Of a DNA stretch of 64,000 bases, positions 9,400-18,531 are shown piece by piece; within the stretch, counting starts at the first letter, position 1; each line of letters begins with the position of its first letter. The notes below the pieces were generated by a model. The model was not told where the DNA came from and ran no database searches. It saw only the letters and a program-made list of their open reading frames with translations. The stretch comes from Pseudofabraea citricarpa (taxonomy: Eukaryota > Ascomycota > Leotiomycetes > Helotiales > Dermateaceae): positions 1,178,001-1,242,000 of the forward strand of contig JAPWGK010000005.1 of NCBI GenBank assembly GCA_029641185.1, given 5' to 3'. The translations under genes and the position numbers were made by a program.

Positions 9400-10839
9400 C
9401 TATAAGAATCCATCTTTGACTACCTCTCGAATGTGCTGAAGCATATCATATCCACACACCTCTTCTATCGTCAACTTACCTGGTCGATCACTCTTACTAC
9501 TCCATCCAATCCGCTCACTTAAATCGGTCCTCGCTTTCGCGCTTGCTGCTTGTACCCGGCTCGCCCTTTCCTTCCGAACCTTTTCATATAACTTCAATCC
9601 CCGATTCAAGTCATCTTTCCAAATGTGCTCAAACTCCTCGCTGAAGATATATCCTAATGCACCAGCATCTTCAAGGGCCATGCAAAATCCCTGCGATTGA
9701 TCCGGAAGCATGGGATGTGCCGCATCGCCAAGTAATCCAACCACACCAGATTGCCAATACGAATATGGCTGATGTATGTACAAGCGCCACATTTTTATAT
9801 CCTCCGCGTTCAGGAACAACTTGAGAACTCGTGGGTCAAGATCAGGATATGTGGCTGCTAATTCTTCGGGGGTGGCGGAGATGTTCCATCCGTCTTTAGA
9901 AAGTCCATTATACTCTGCTCTATGGAGATTCTTATAAGCTTTTTTTGCAATCTTGGGATTTCGAAATAACTCACGGATAGAAGCAGTAACATGATACGGT
10001 CTCGCCGTTATGGCAGGGTGACATGACGATCTTGTTGATTCCAAATCCACCCCAGAATTCAATTCCGTTGTTTAGAACGAACTCAGAAAGTCCCAAGCCG
10101 TGAAGCTTGCTGGACGGTATAATGCATCTATAGCAGCAGGAAGTACTACTTTCTACCTGAGGGACGATACCAATATTGGTTCTTGTGAGTGACTATTGTA
10201 TGAGATCAGTTTCCTCGGCTTTTACACAAGATATGTCTCTTTGATGAAATGACGTACTCGGATTCCATCTGCCGCAATGATCAAATCGGCTGTTACGGAA
10301 GTACCGTTCTCAAATCTGATAAAACCTTTTTCTGGTGATACTTTAAGAGCTTTGTGATTTACCACAATCTTGCCCTGGGGACCTAGCTCCTCGCTAGATT
10401 CGGCTTTCACGGTATCCAAAAGCACATTGTGCATATCTATGCGATGGAAATTGAAATACTCCTACGAGTCATCTAATGAGTGTTCCATCTCAGCTAAAAT
10501 CTGCGAGTTGAAGAAACTTACGGTGCCAAATCTTGCCTTGTAATCACCTAATGGGTATTCTCCTTTCACTTCACCAGTACTCCAATCATGCATGATCAGC
10601 TTTTGAAGAATCACTGGCTTGACGGCTCCAATGTCGACTTTCCATTGCTCTAGGAAACGAGAGCCGTTCGATGCCACTGAAAGCGAAGCACCGACTTCAT
10701 TCGCGAAATCGTATCGTTCATATACAGTCACTTGGTGGCCTTGTCGTCGCAACGACACTGCTGCGGAGAGTCCACCAAGTCCAGAGCCGATAACTGCCAC
10801 ATTGAGTGACCTCGCAGCAGCTGGGACAATGCCTGGCAT
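9400..10839 (-). CDS. FAD-dependent monooxygenase (salicylate-hydroxylase-like), copy 2
   Basis: This class A flavin hydroxylase has 419 residues in four exons: 10522..10839, 10258..10461, 9975..10192 and 9400..9919, with introns of 60, 65 and 55 nt. The start at 10839 gives a short lead to VIGSGLGGLSAA (GxGxxG at residues 18-23). The DG motif is AADGIR, split by intron 2, and the GD motif is GLLGDAAHPMLPDQSQG. The segment CIIPSSKLHGLGLSEF agrees with the substrate-domain core. The 3' end lies 80 bp from the stop of the convergent Zn2Cys6 gene. It resembles salicylate and 6-hydroxynicotinate hydroxylases. It is distinct from copy 1 and does not look like a recent duplicate. Confidence 0.9.
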
Positions 10840-12444
10840 GGCAATAATTTAAATCAGAGTTGAAAAAAAAAAAGATTGGAAAGGTTTTCGGGTGATCAGA
10901 GTATGTATGTGCGGTGCGACTCGCTTCTGGATTTCTGGTGCTCTTATCTCTTGAAAATCGTATCTTGACAATTTGATAATCTCACCACTTAATACACCTT
11001 CGGTGTTGTCCATTCATGACCCTTTGACTCCCGTCGTTTTTGAGCTCCAAGTTGCGGGTTTCGTGGCGCATCTGCTGTTGCCGCTGATAAGAACTCCCCA
11101 CAGTTCCTTTGGAGCCGCTAATGCGGCCGTCGCATCGCATCGAGCCAAACGCAGAACGAGCAGTAACCTTATTTCATCGTGCTAAGCACTCGACGGCTTT
11201 TCTTATCAGTAGTCCGGCTTACCGTTATCAATCACATATCCCCGGGAAAGAGGAAGAAGAAAGAAGCATTACTTCGATCTCTTGACGAGTTGATATGCTA
11301 ATTTTAGTCAGCTTGATGGATTAATTAGGGTCGTGTAAAGAATCTCATTTAAAGTGTTCATTGGATGCTAATTTCAATGAAAGAGTTAATAGACCGTCGG
11401 GAATTCGACCACGTACCTTGCGATCCGGCAACGTGAGTTTGATGCTTGTTATTAGAGTAATATGGAAGATTGGTAACGGCAACTGGAAAATTGTTGCTAT
11501 CAGTTTGGTTTTTTAATATTAGGATAGCCTTCATTTCCTTCCTGTTTCCTTTTCACGGAACTTTGGGTTTGATCGAAACCCCGTCTAGATAATTCTTTTT
11601 TTTTTCGAGGTCGTTCTAATAACTTCCTTTTTAATAACTATTATCGATAAAAAAAAAAATTCTTTTGTTCTTCCTACCTGGCTATAAGGAATATTACGAC
11701 TCTCACTTAAGCATCAATTACCCTTATTTTACTCTTGATAGAGGTAGCTCGCTTAACTTCTATAAGCAGTCAAAATAATATTTCAATATTTAATGATTCT
11801 AGAATTATAAGAAATTGGTTATACTATATTACCTTAAGATTAATTTGTTAGCAAATGAATGCTTTTATTTTTAGATAAATAGGCGCTTTTGGTAAGAAAA
11901 TCTATATGTGAAAAGTGAGGCTGCTGTGCCAATCGTAGTAAATTCGAGGGGTTAAACTTTAGAGTATATCTGTTATTTAAAGGACTACCAGATTTTATTC
12001 TATGCGTAGACGGCAAATTTATGTAGCTGTTATGAAATAACTTTATCTGAGGAATCAACCCCCCGGCCTTTTCAAGTTATATTTCAGCAAGCCAAATTTT
12101 AATTCCCACCCAGGCAATTTGCCGCGAAGGAAATCTCTCTTTATATCGGTCGAGTGCTTCGGGGTTTATTCTTTCGACAGGAAGAATGGAATTAATTAAA
12201 ATAGACTTTGATTAAAACGAAGTTTAGCACCTTTATTAGTTGCTTAGGGCTTTGGACAAAGCGAACTATAAGACGTTAATATACTTTAAAATCTTATCCA
12301 AATATATCAGCTTTATAGAAGGATATACGAGTAATTAAATCTTTGTTATCTTCCTTTAACACGGAAAGTTTTCCTTCGTAGTATCATGTTACCTTTGTTG
12401 CTATGTTAAATGTGCGGAAGAAATCAGTTATGGAAGTTCAGCAG

Positions 12445-12533
12445 TCTATTTGATTGGTATCAAACATTTTATTTGATTGGTATCAAACAGTTTATTTGAT
12501 TGATAGCAGATATTCTATTTGATTAATATAAAG
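12445..12533. repeat. 23-bp tandem repeat, about four copies
   Basis: The unit CTATTTGATTGGTATCAAACA plus two bases repeats with a 23-bp period. The first two copies are almost identical and the last two diverge mainly by point changes. It lies inside the AT-rich block. Confidence 0.75.
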
Positions 12534-12984
12534 CAGAGGATTTCTACTTTGAAGGGAATATTATATACCTTAGTAGCTCACCCTATTTGTGAGCCTATGT
12601 ATAGCCTAAGCTCGCTCAAAATTAATAAGTACTCTCTAATTAAGGTAAGCGACAGGGAGTACTACCTATAAATTCTACTATTAATTATTAAGGATTCTTT
12701 GTTCATATTACCTACTAATTCTTAGCTGGCTTTACTAGTCTTTTAAATTCTTTATATACCTATTGCTGCTAGGGTCAACAGGCCAACTGGTTAGAGTCCT
12801 TGTGAGTGATTATTTTGGTCGCTTGTGTTCTTGTTCTAACCTACATGCTTGGCTTATCCAAACTATTATAAATATCAGAAAAATTAATACCTCTAAAGAA
12901 ACTAGCGTTACTTGTGATATCTAATTCACTTAAAAATCAGCAATCACAGAATCATAACAGAAAAATGGTTAGTACATCTATACT

Positions 12985-13184
12985 ATCACTTGATCTGGTT
13001 ATAATCTACTAAATTGTAATCGTATAGTATACTGCCTCTTCACTTTATTATCACATAGCACTACATAAATGCGCATACCATAGCATCACTTGATCAGGTT
13101 ACAATCTACTAAAGTGCGATCGTGTGGCATACTACCTCTTCACTTTATTATCATACAGCACTGGATAAATGCGCATATCATACA
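12985..13184. repeat. 100-bp tandem duplication
   Basis: Two adjacent copies (12985..13084 and 13085..13184) align without gaps at an exact 100-bp period and about 86% identity. Most differences are transitions. Copy 2 ends three bases before the chosen ATG of the DUF6604-like gene, so the duplication forms its proximal promoter or leader. Confidence 0.85.
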
Positions 13185-13187
13185 GTG

Positions 13188-16100
13188 ATGGCAGATCGCA
13201 ATTCTTACCTTGCGTATAAGCGCAATACCAGACATCTTATCTACTGGATGATTCATGCCTCAAACAGTATTATTCAGTCTTCACAATCAGCATGCGCAAG
13301 TGATATCGCGCAACATGATATCGCGCAACATGATATCACGCAATATATCGCGCAAAATGATGTCGCGCAGAATGATGTCGCGCAGAATGATGTCGCGCAG
13401 AATGATGTCGCGCAAAAGGATACTGCGCAGAATGATGTCGCGCAGAATGATGTCGCGCAGAATGATGTCGCGCAAAAGGATACTGCGCAAAGCAATATTG
13501 CGCAAAGTGATATTGCGCCAAACAATATTACGCAAAGTGTCAATACAACTGGCCAAATCAAAGTATCCGATCTTGTGCCGATTTCAGAGCTTATCGCTAA
13601 GCACATCAGCCCTATTCCCTCTACCATCTTCGAGCTGTTTCAGTCAGTCATAGAGGCGAGAACAGCTGCGCATTGTCTCTTCCAGCAGATTGCAACCGAA
13701 AAGCCAGATCCTGAGATCGAGAGAAGCAATAAAACACATAAGTGTTTTATAGATAATTTAACTCGGGCATTCCAAGTTCTCGGAGGTGAAACATGGAGTT
13801 CAAAACAGAAGCATGAGACTGAAAAAGTCGACGAAGATGTCGAAGAAGTTATTTTTTCGAATCGGTTTTCCATTCTTCAAATCCATGAGTCCGACGACGA
13901 GGAGAAAGGAGAAGATTCGGCCCAGGAAGGAGCTGAAGCTACTCGTGTAGGCGCTTCGTCGGCACGCACAAAGAAAAATAGTAAAGGAAAAGGAAAGAAA
14001 GGCAAACGGGGCAGGAAAGGCAAAGGAAAGTCTAAGTCAGCCGCCAAAGAGCCTAATCTCGACAATGTGCCGTTGGAGAGCTATCGCATAATTGCAGACG
14101 AGAGTGGAACAAATACCGACTACATGATGGCTGTCTACTCTATTGTCGCACAATGGATTAGTATTCGACATCACATGCAGGGAACTTGGCGTAAGGTAGC
14201 ATACAGTGGCCTCAACAGTGCTGTTGCCGGAACCATGTCTAATGTTGCTATTTCAATGATCAAGCAAGCGCAATCAACAATATTTGTGGACTTTCCAGGA
14301 CAGGAATCTTATGAAGCTATCATGAAAACCATCACATTTGGGGATCCAGAAACGGCCCAGGGCACTTTCCGCGCCGAATTACACGAAGTTAATGCCAGTA
14401 CTCAAAACAAGACGTCAGTAGATATTGACGTTAAAGAGCAGTATTTAGTATACGCTTACAGGGACCTTCTTGACTTCGTTGCCGATTTTCAGAAAAACCG
14501 CAGCGGAAAACCAACGAAATCTATGTTGTCTCAGATCCGCAATTGGGATCCTAATTTCAACCTTCAAGAAGCTACGAACGAACAGCGTATCGAGTGGCGT
14601 AGATCATACACGATCAATTGGCTGTACGACTTGGTCAATGTCTTTTCGGAAATTGTTGTACACTCCATATCGAAGGGCGAGAAAATCGTTCTTGAAACGG
14701 TAGACTGGTCCGCTAATGGACCATGGCACGGCTATAGAAGACTGTATGGTTTGAATGAGTTTGCGGGCGACATAACTTCTCTTGCAATGCAGAAGCCTAA
14801 TACCGATATTCGACACAGGATTCTACCTCATCATGTTTTTCAACTACAATGTATCGTGGATTCCCTTTCAGTCTCCCGGGGCTGGTCGCTACATGAAATG
14901 AAAGGCCATGTTCTAATTCCACCTGCACTGGGCTTCCGCCCGATGCGGGATATTGACCTTTTCATGGATCGCAAAGGTGAAAGGTTGGGGCATGGGTATT
15001 GTCAAGCGGTTGGGGTCTTGAGACAATTTTTTGACAGGGATACGATGCTTGAAGGGGATCCAGATCGCTACAAATTCCAGTATAAAATGATGGTAGACAT
15101 CGGAAATGAATTTGGCAATTTTCTCGGAGCCAACAGATACAAGGCCGTATTGACATTCCCTCAATCTCGCTTTGCCAACACCGATCCAAATGGTCTCTGG
15201 GAGTATTCTCCGTTCCTTTGTGGAGTTGGATTAGTGGAAGCACTTGAGATCGCATACATGTTTGGCGCACACTTATGGGACCGAATGCCAGAGCCGATGT
15301 GCATCATACACCTACATAATATGTTGGTTCAGAAAGGCCACATCCGTGAACCAATCGGACTTTATGGATCCCTTGAGGAACTCTTCGCTACTTCATTCTT
15401 CAAGGACGGAAAAAGCCCAAAATCTGATTTTGCGGGCGCCTTTGAGGCAGTACGTCGTAAGGAAAGCTATCACGCATCCTCCCAGAGGCAAGCCATCTGG
15501 CGGCAGAAAGCCATGACAGGCGCACTGGACCTGCACAAAATTCTGGCAATGGAAGGCAATCGTTTCTTTATACAAAAGTCGATTCTTCAGCTCTATCGCG
15601 ATGCGAACTGGATTACTGAGCGTATTCCTGATGGCGCACTTTACTTCGCTTCCGCACTCAGTCTTTATCGCATCGGCCAGACGAAGCGCGTAACCGACCC
15701 AGCTACAGGCAAGGAAAAACTCGAAAACACACCGATTGTTGAACGTGCAAGAGCTGCGGGTTTGAATGATGAGAAGCTGATCAAGATGTCATCAATGCTT
15801 AGAAGCAGCAGCTTGAAGCATGGGACCCCTGAAGTAGTTCTGACTTCAGTGCCTGGGGGCCACACGATCCCAAGCTCCTCTCAGAAGAAAGATGATGATG
15901 GAAGCGGGACGAACAAAGCTTTCGACAGCAGCGAACTACTGAATATTATTCTGCCTGACATCCGCAGAGAAATTGATGGCGCATGGCCCTACTTGGGTCT
16001 GAACTACTTGTTCATGACTGTAAGCATCGTCATACTATTCGACCGGTTCGAGGAGGAGCTGCAGCGCCGGCGCAATCCTCTGTGGGTCATGGCATACGAG

Positions 16101-16325
16101 AAGTCGGAGTCGAAGTATCTGGAACAAAAGAGGTTATCGCTCACACGCCTCGTGCTTCATCACCAGGACCCAGAGTGCTTGAAGGTAATGGCTGAGATTT
16201 TCCAAGACCCGAGCATCGCCGCCTTGCAACATATCTACTGGAAGGACCTCCATCATTTTAGAAAGCCGGAAGAGCGGGATCCGCTGGAGGATGGTGGCAT
16301 CGGGGCTCAATGTACGGTGATGTGA
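13188..16325 (+). CDS. Large DUF6604-like protein with a pentapeptide tandem repeat and C-terminal CaaX-like box
   Basis: This is one uninterrupted frame of 1045 residues from ATG 13188. The longer frame begins only with GTG at 13122. The N-terminus, with SYLAYKRNTRHLIYWMI and later SDLVPISELIAKHIS and IPSTIFELFQSVIEAR, resembles the fungal DUF6604 domain, whose function is unknown. Within that domain, residues about 38-119 are a tandem D-[IV]-A-Q-[HN] repeat encoded by 15-bp units. Residues about 257-288 are extremely Lys/Arg-rich (KGKGKKGKRGRKGKGKSK) and could be a nuclear or nucleic-acid-binding tract. The protein ends CTVM, a plausible prenylation CaaX box. It borders an AT-rich block. 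Domain assignment is moderate and function unknown. Confidence 0.72.
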   Translation: MADRNSYLAYKRNTRHLIYWMIHASNSIIQSSQSACASDIAQHDIAQHDITQYIAQNDVAQNDVAQNDVAQNDVAQKDTAQNDVAQNDVAQNDVAQKDTAQSNIAQSDIAPNNITQSVNTTGQIKVSDLVPISELIAKHISPIPSTIFELFQSVIEARTAAHCLFQQIATEKPDPEIERSNKTHKCFIDNLTRAFQVLGGETWSSKQKHETEKVDEDVEEVIFSNRFSILQIHESDDEEKGEDSAQEGAEATRVGASSARTKKNSKGKGKKGKRGRKGKGKSKSAAKEPNLDNVPLESYRIIADESGTNTDYMMAVYSIVAQWISIRHHMQGTWRKVAYSGLNSAVAGTMSNVAISMIKQAQSTIFVDFPGQESYEAIMKTITFGDPETAQGTFRAELHEVNASTQNKTSVDIDVKEQYLVYAYRDLLDFVADFQKNRSGKPTKSMLSQIRNWDPNFNLQEATNEQRIEWRRSYTINWLYDLVNVFSEIVVHSISKGEKIVLETVDWSANGPWHGYRRLYGLNEFAGDITSLAMQKPNTDIRHRILPHHVFQLQCIVDSLSVSRGWSLHEMKGHVLIPPALGFRPMRDIDLFMDRKGERLGHGYCQAVGVLRQFFDRDTMLEGDPDRYKFQYKMMVDIGNEFGNFLGANRYKAVLTFPQSRFANTDPNGLWEYSPFLCGVGLVEALEIAYMFGAHLWDRMPEPMCIIHLHNMLVQKGHIREPIGLYGSLEELFATSFFKDGKSPKSDFAGAFEAVRRKESYHASSQRQAIWRQKAMTGALDLHKILAMEGNRFFIQKSILQLYRDANWITERIPDGALYFASALSLYRIGQTKRVTDPATGKEKLENTPIVERARAAGLNDEKLIKMSSMLRSSSLKHGTPEVVLTSVPGGHTIPSSSQKKDDDGSGTNKAFDSSELLNIILPDIRREIDGAWPYLGLNYLFMTVSIVILFDRFEEELQRRRNPLWVMAYEKSESKYLEQKRLSLTRLVLHHQDPECLKVMAEIFQDPSIAALQHIYWKDLHHFRKPEERDPLEDGGIGAQCTVM
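13305..13545 (+). repeat. 15-bp coding minisatellite
   Basis: About 16 head-to-tail units of the form GATGTCGCGCAGAAT encode the pentapeptide DVAQN and variants. One unit is 12 bp. A higher-order block (several GATGTC units, then GCGCAAAAGGATACT) occurs twice, so part of the array grew by multi-unit duplication. All length changes are multiples of three and keep the frame. Confidence 0.93.
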
Positions 16326-16958
16326 GAAGATAACAGAGAAAATGGAGTTGAATCCACGTCTAGCACGGCTAGGCAATCGCCCTTCTAATCTGTATGGCTC
16401 GCTCGATAAGTAGAAATGTAATGTAGTAGATCTGAGGATGGATAAGTGTCTCAGCCGTCCTTCAACTCGGAAAGTAGCACTATTTCTTGCATGAAGTTAG
16501 AGATATCTGCCTTGATAAGGTATCATTGCTCTTTCTCTTCACTTCATGCATCTTTCAGGGTTTGACAAGGGAGCTTCAAAGGAAGCAACAAGAACAGTTA
16601 GCCGATCTGCAAAGAAGAACGTCTAGACTAATGTTGGAGATGAGCTACTCATCCGATAATAAGCTTGCTTAAGTAGGTCCGTACCACAGCGATTGGTGGG
16701 TAGGCATTATCTTGACAACAAGTATAGAGAAGCAAAATAGGGCCTAGTTTGTATAGACAGTCCAAACTGAAAGCTACCTGAGACCTGGTAAGTTCGCAAG
16801 AAACACATTCTCCATACTTACCTCACAATAAGATCCATGCCTTCTTTGAAACAAAAATGCTATTTGACATCCTCTTGGAGTCTTGCACACTGATTATACA
16901 TATGTAAACCTATATCCTAGCAAATACAATAAATACACTGGAACGTTTGATGAGGCTC
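16326..16958. other. Intergenic, convergent 3' ends
   Basis: No gene is supported. A 60-codon frame at 16487-16672 ends in a Gln/Arg-rich helix-like stretch after an acceptor-like CTTTCAG. It may be a leftover exon, but nothing joins to it. Confidence 0.4.
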
Positions 16959-17906
16959 CTACTTGTGTTTGGCTTCTTCTTCTGCGGCTTTTAGTAGGCC
17001 GCCCACAGATTCCACCTGCCAATCATCTGCGATCAAGCCTTTTAGGACCAATTCCAACTGCTCTGCCGAGTAAAATCGTCGGTCATGCATAATGATAATT
17101 CCTCCCGGCTGCACCATACTCAGTACATGAGCTGCATTGATCTTGGGATGCGGGATCTGAGGATCGTGAGGATAGATACTGCCAAGCACGACTCGATACC
17201 CCAGCGTCTTGGCGACTTCGAGCATGGCTTTGTTGAAAACACCCGAACCGGGTCTGAAATATTTGGGTGGTGGTCCGTCACCCTTCGGTAAATTGGGAGG
17301 CAGAAGTGCCTCCACGTCCTTCATCTGCTTCTCGAGCGTCTCCAGAGGAAGTTTGATTGAAGGATAATCGTTCCAGGCGTGATTGCCAATCTCGTGACCT
17401 TCATCATGCATGCGCTGCAATAGCTCGGGTCGTCCAGGAACACCTTCGACCTGACTCCCGATGACGAAAAACGTAGCCTTTGCTCCATACGCCTTCAGGA
17501 CATCCAAGACCTTCTCCGTTGAGGTCGACGGTGCATCGTCTAAAGTGAGAGCCACCATCTTCTGTGATAGCGGCACGTGAAATAATACATCGGGGTATTT
17601 CCATTGCAGGAAATCGATGAGGAAATCTGGTGGTTTGTAGGCGGTCCAGGCCAGGAGAGAGATTAGAGTGAAGAAGAGGAAGAGGATGATGAGGCAGTAA
17701 GATAACATCCTCCTGAACGGGGATGGGGGTGATCGAGGCTGGCGGGCAGCGGGATGGTCATGATCGATAGGCTGCTCATCATCGATCTTAAAATGGGCTC
17801 GTAGAGGTGAGTCGTAGCTGATCAGGTAGCGATATAGCTGCAGCACGGGAATGTTGAAGGCGAGGCGGCGGGCACGACGGAAGAGGGGGAGTAAACTCAG
17901 ACGCAT
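16959..17906 (-). CDS. Membrane-anchored polysaccharide deacetylase (NodB/CE4 fold), altered metal site
   Basis: The intronless 315-residue protein has a cytoplasmic N-terminus, one membrane segment at about residues 67-89 (LSYCLIILFLFFTLISLLAW) and a NodB domain after about residue 115. It is a type II membrane enzyme, expected to deacetylate chitin or a related N-acetyl sugar polymer at the cell surface. Motif 1 is TLDDAPS with Asp123 and Asp124. Motif 2, normally HxxxH, is H176-A-W-N-D180, so the second metal-binding His is Asp. Motif 3 is RPGSG and motif 5 is IIIMHD. With the other motifs intact it may still bind metal as Asp-His-Asp. It is a single gene, divergent from the sirtuin. Confidence 0.87.
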   Translation of the reverse strand: MRLSLLPLFRRARRLAFNIPVLQLYRYLISYDSPLRAHFKIDDEQPIDHDHPAARQPRSPPSPFRRMLSYCLIILFLFFTLISLLAWTAYKPPDFLIDFLQWKYPDVLFHVPLSQKMVALTLDDAPSTSTEKVLDVLKAYGAKATFFVIGSQVEGVPGRPELLQRMHDEGHEIGNHAWNDYPSIKLPLETLEKQMKDVEALLPPNLPKGDGPPPKYFRPGSGVFNKAMLEVAKTLGYRVVLGSIYPHDPQIPHPKINAAHVLSMVQPGGIIIMHDRRFYSAEQLELVLKGLIADDWQVESVGGLLKAAEEEAKHK

Positions 17907-18531
17907 TTCGGGGTGTCGACCATGTCCTTGGCATATTGCATCTAAGAATATCCGTACGAGTGTCTGGTGCCTGGTGCCTGGTGTCTGTCGGCGTGCTCGC
18001 TGCTCTCATGCCTTGCAGCAGCGCATCGAGAGAGAGGGAGGTGAGGACTAGACGGGACAAGACAGAGACAGAGCCGCACGGAGAAGGTTGGTGATGGTTG
18101 CTCGAATCGAGGGTGACATGGAAGAAAAGGGTTAAAGGGGTCACGTCGCCGAGCTTTATTTCGCCTTGACCCTAGCGGCCGATCGGGTGGGGGTCTGTGG
18201 GTAGATGATTACTCAGCAGGGTTAATGACTAAGCGAGGCTCCAATATCTGCGATGCTGAGGCTGTAGGTAGAAACATCAAGATGTGACGCCAGCCTGCTT
18301 TCGATTAGACAACTCTGCAAACCATCGCCAACTTCTCTCTGACAACAGAACGTGGACCATCTTCCGCTTAACACTTTCATCAGACATCACATCAGTCAAA
18401 CATCAACGACTTCAACCACTAATCTATCTCCGTACATCAGCACCACCGCCACCATAGGTCGAAGAAAGAGAGAGCGTCACGCTAGATCTAATCACGGCAA
18501 ATCTGCCAAACCCAGCAGATCACGTTACAAG
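17907..18531. promoter_or_regulatory. Divergent promoter of deacetylase and sirtuin
   Basis: This 625-bp divergent intergenic region is rich in CT/GA tracts and includes an open but ATG-less leader in frame with the sirtuin. No specific element is recognised. Confidence 0.4.

Larger units (their letters stand above)
10840..13187. other. Gene-poor AT-rich block
   Basis: The first 400 bp are mixed composition and hold the upstream region of FAD monooxygenase 2. From about 11,280 to 13,080 the DNA is strongly AT-rich, with many stops in all frames and no recognisable gene. It contains tandem repeats (annotated separately) and a tRNA-like A/B-box pair around 12,775-12,845. It looks like decayed repeat DNA of the kind produced by repeat-induced point mutation. 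That cause is inferred, not shown. Confidence 0.6.

Noticed and set aside
13305..13545. Pentapeptide-repeat (Pfam quadrilateral helix) fold
   Set aside because: The units D-[IV]-A-Q-[HN] do not follow the A-[DN]-L-x-x pattern.
13274..13627. Minus-strand frames of 60-117 codons over the minisatellite
   Set aside because: They are mirror frames of the 15-bp coding repeat; any period divisible by three keeps antisense frames open.
18352..18531. N-terminal extension of the sirtuin
   Set aside because: The extended frame starts with GTG; the first ATG is 18532 and begins a typical N-terminus.
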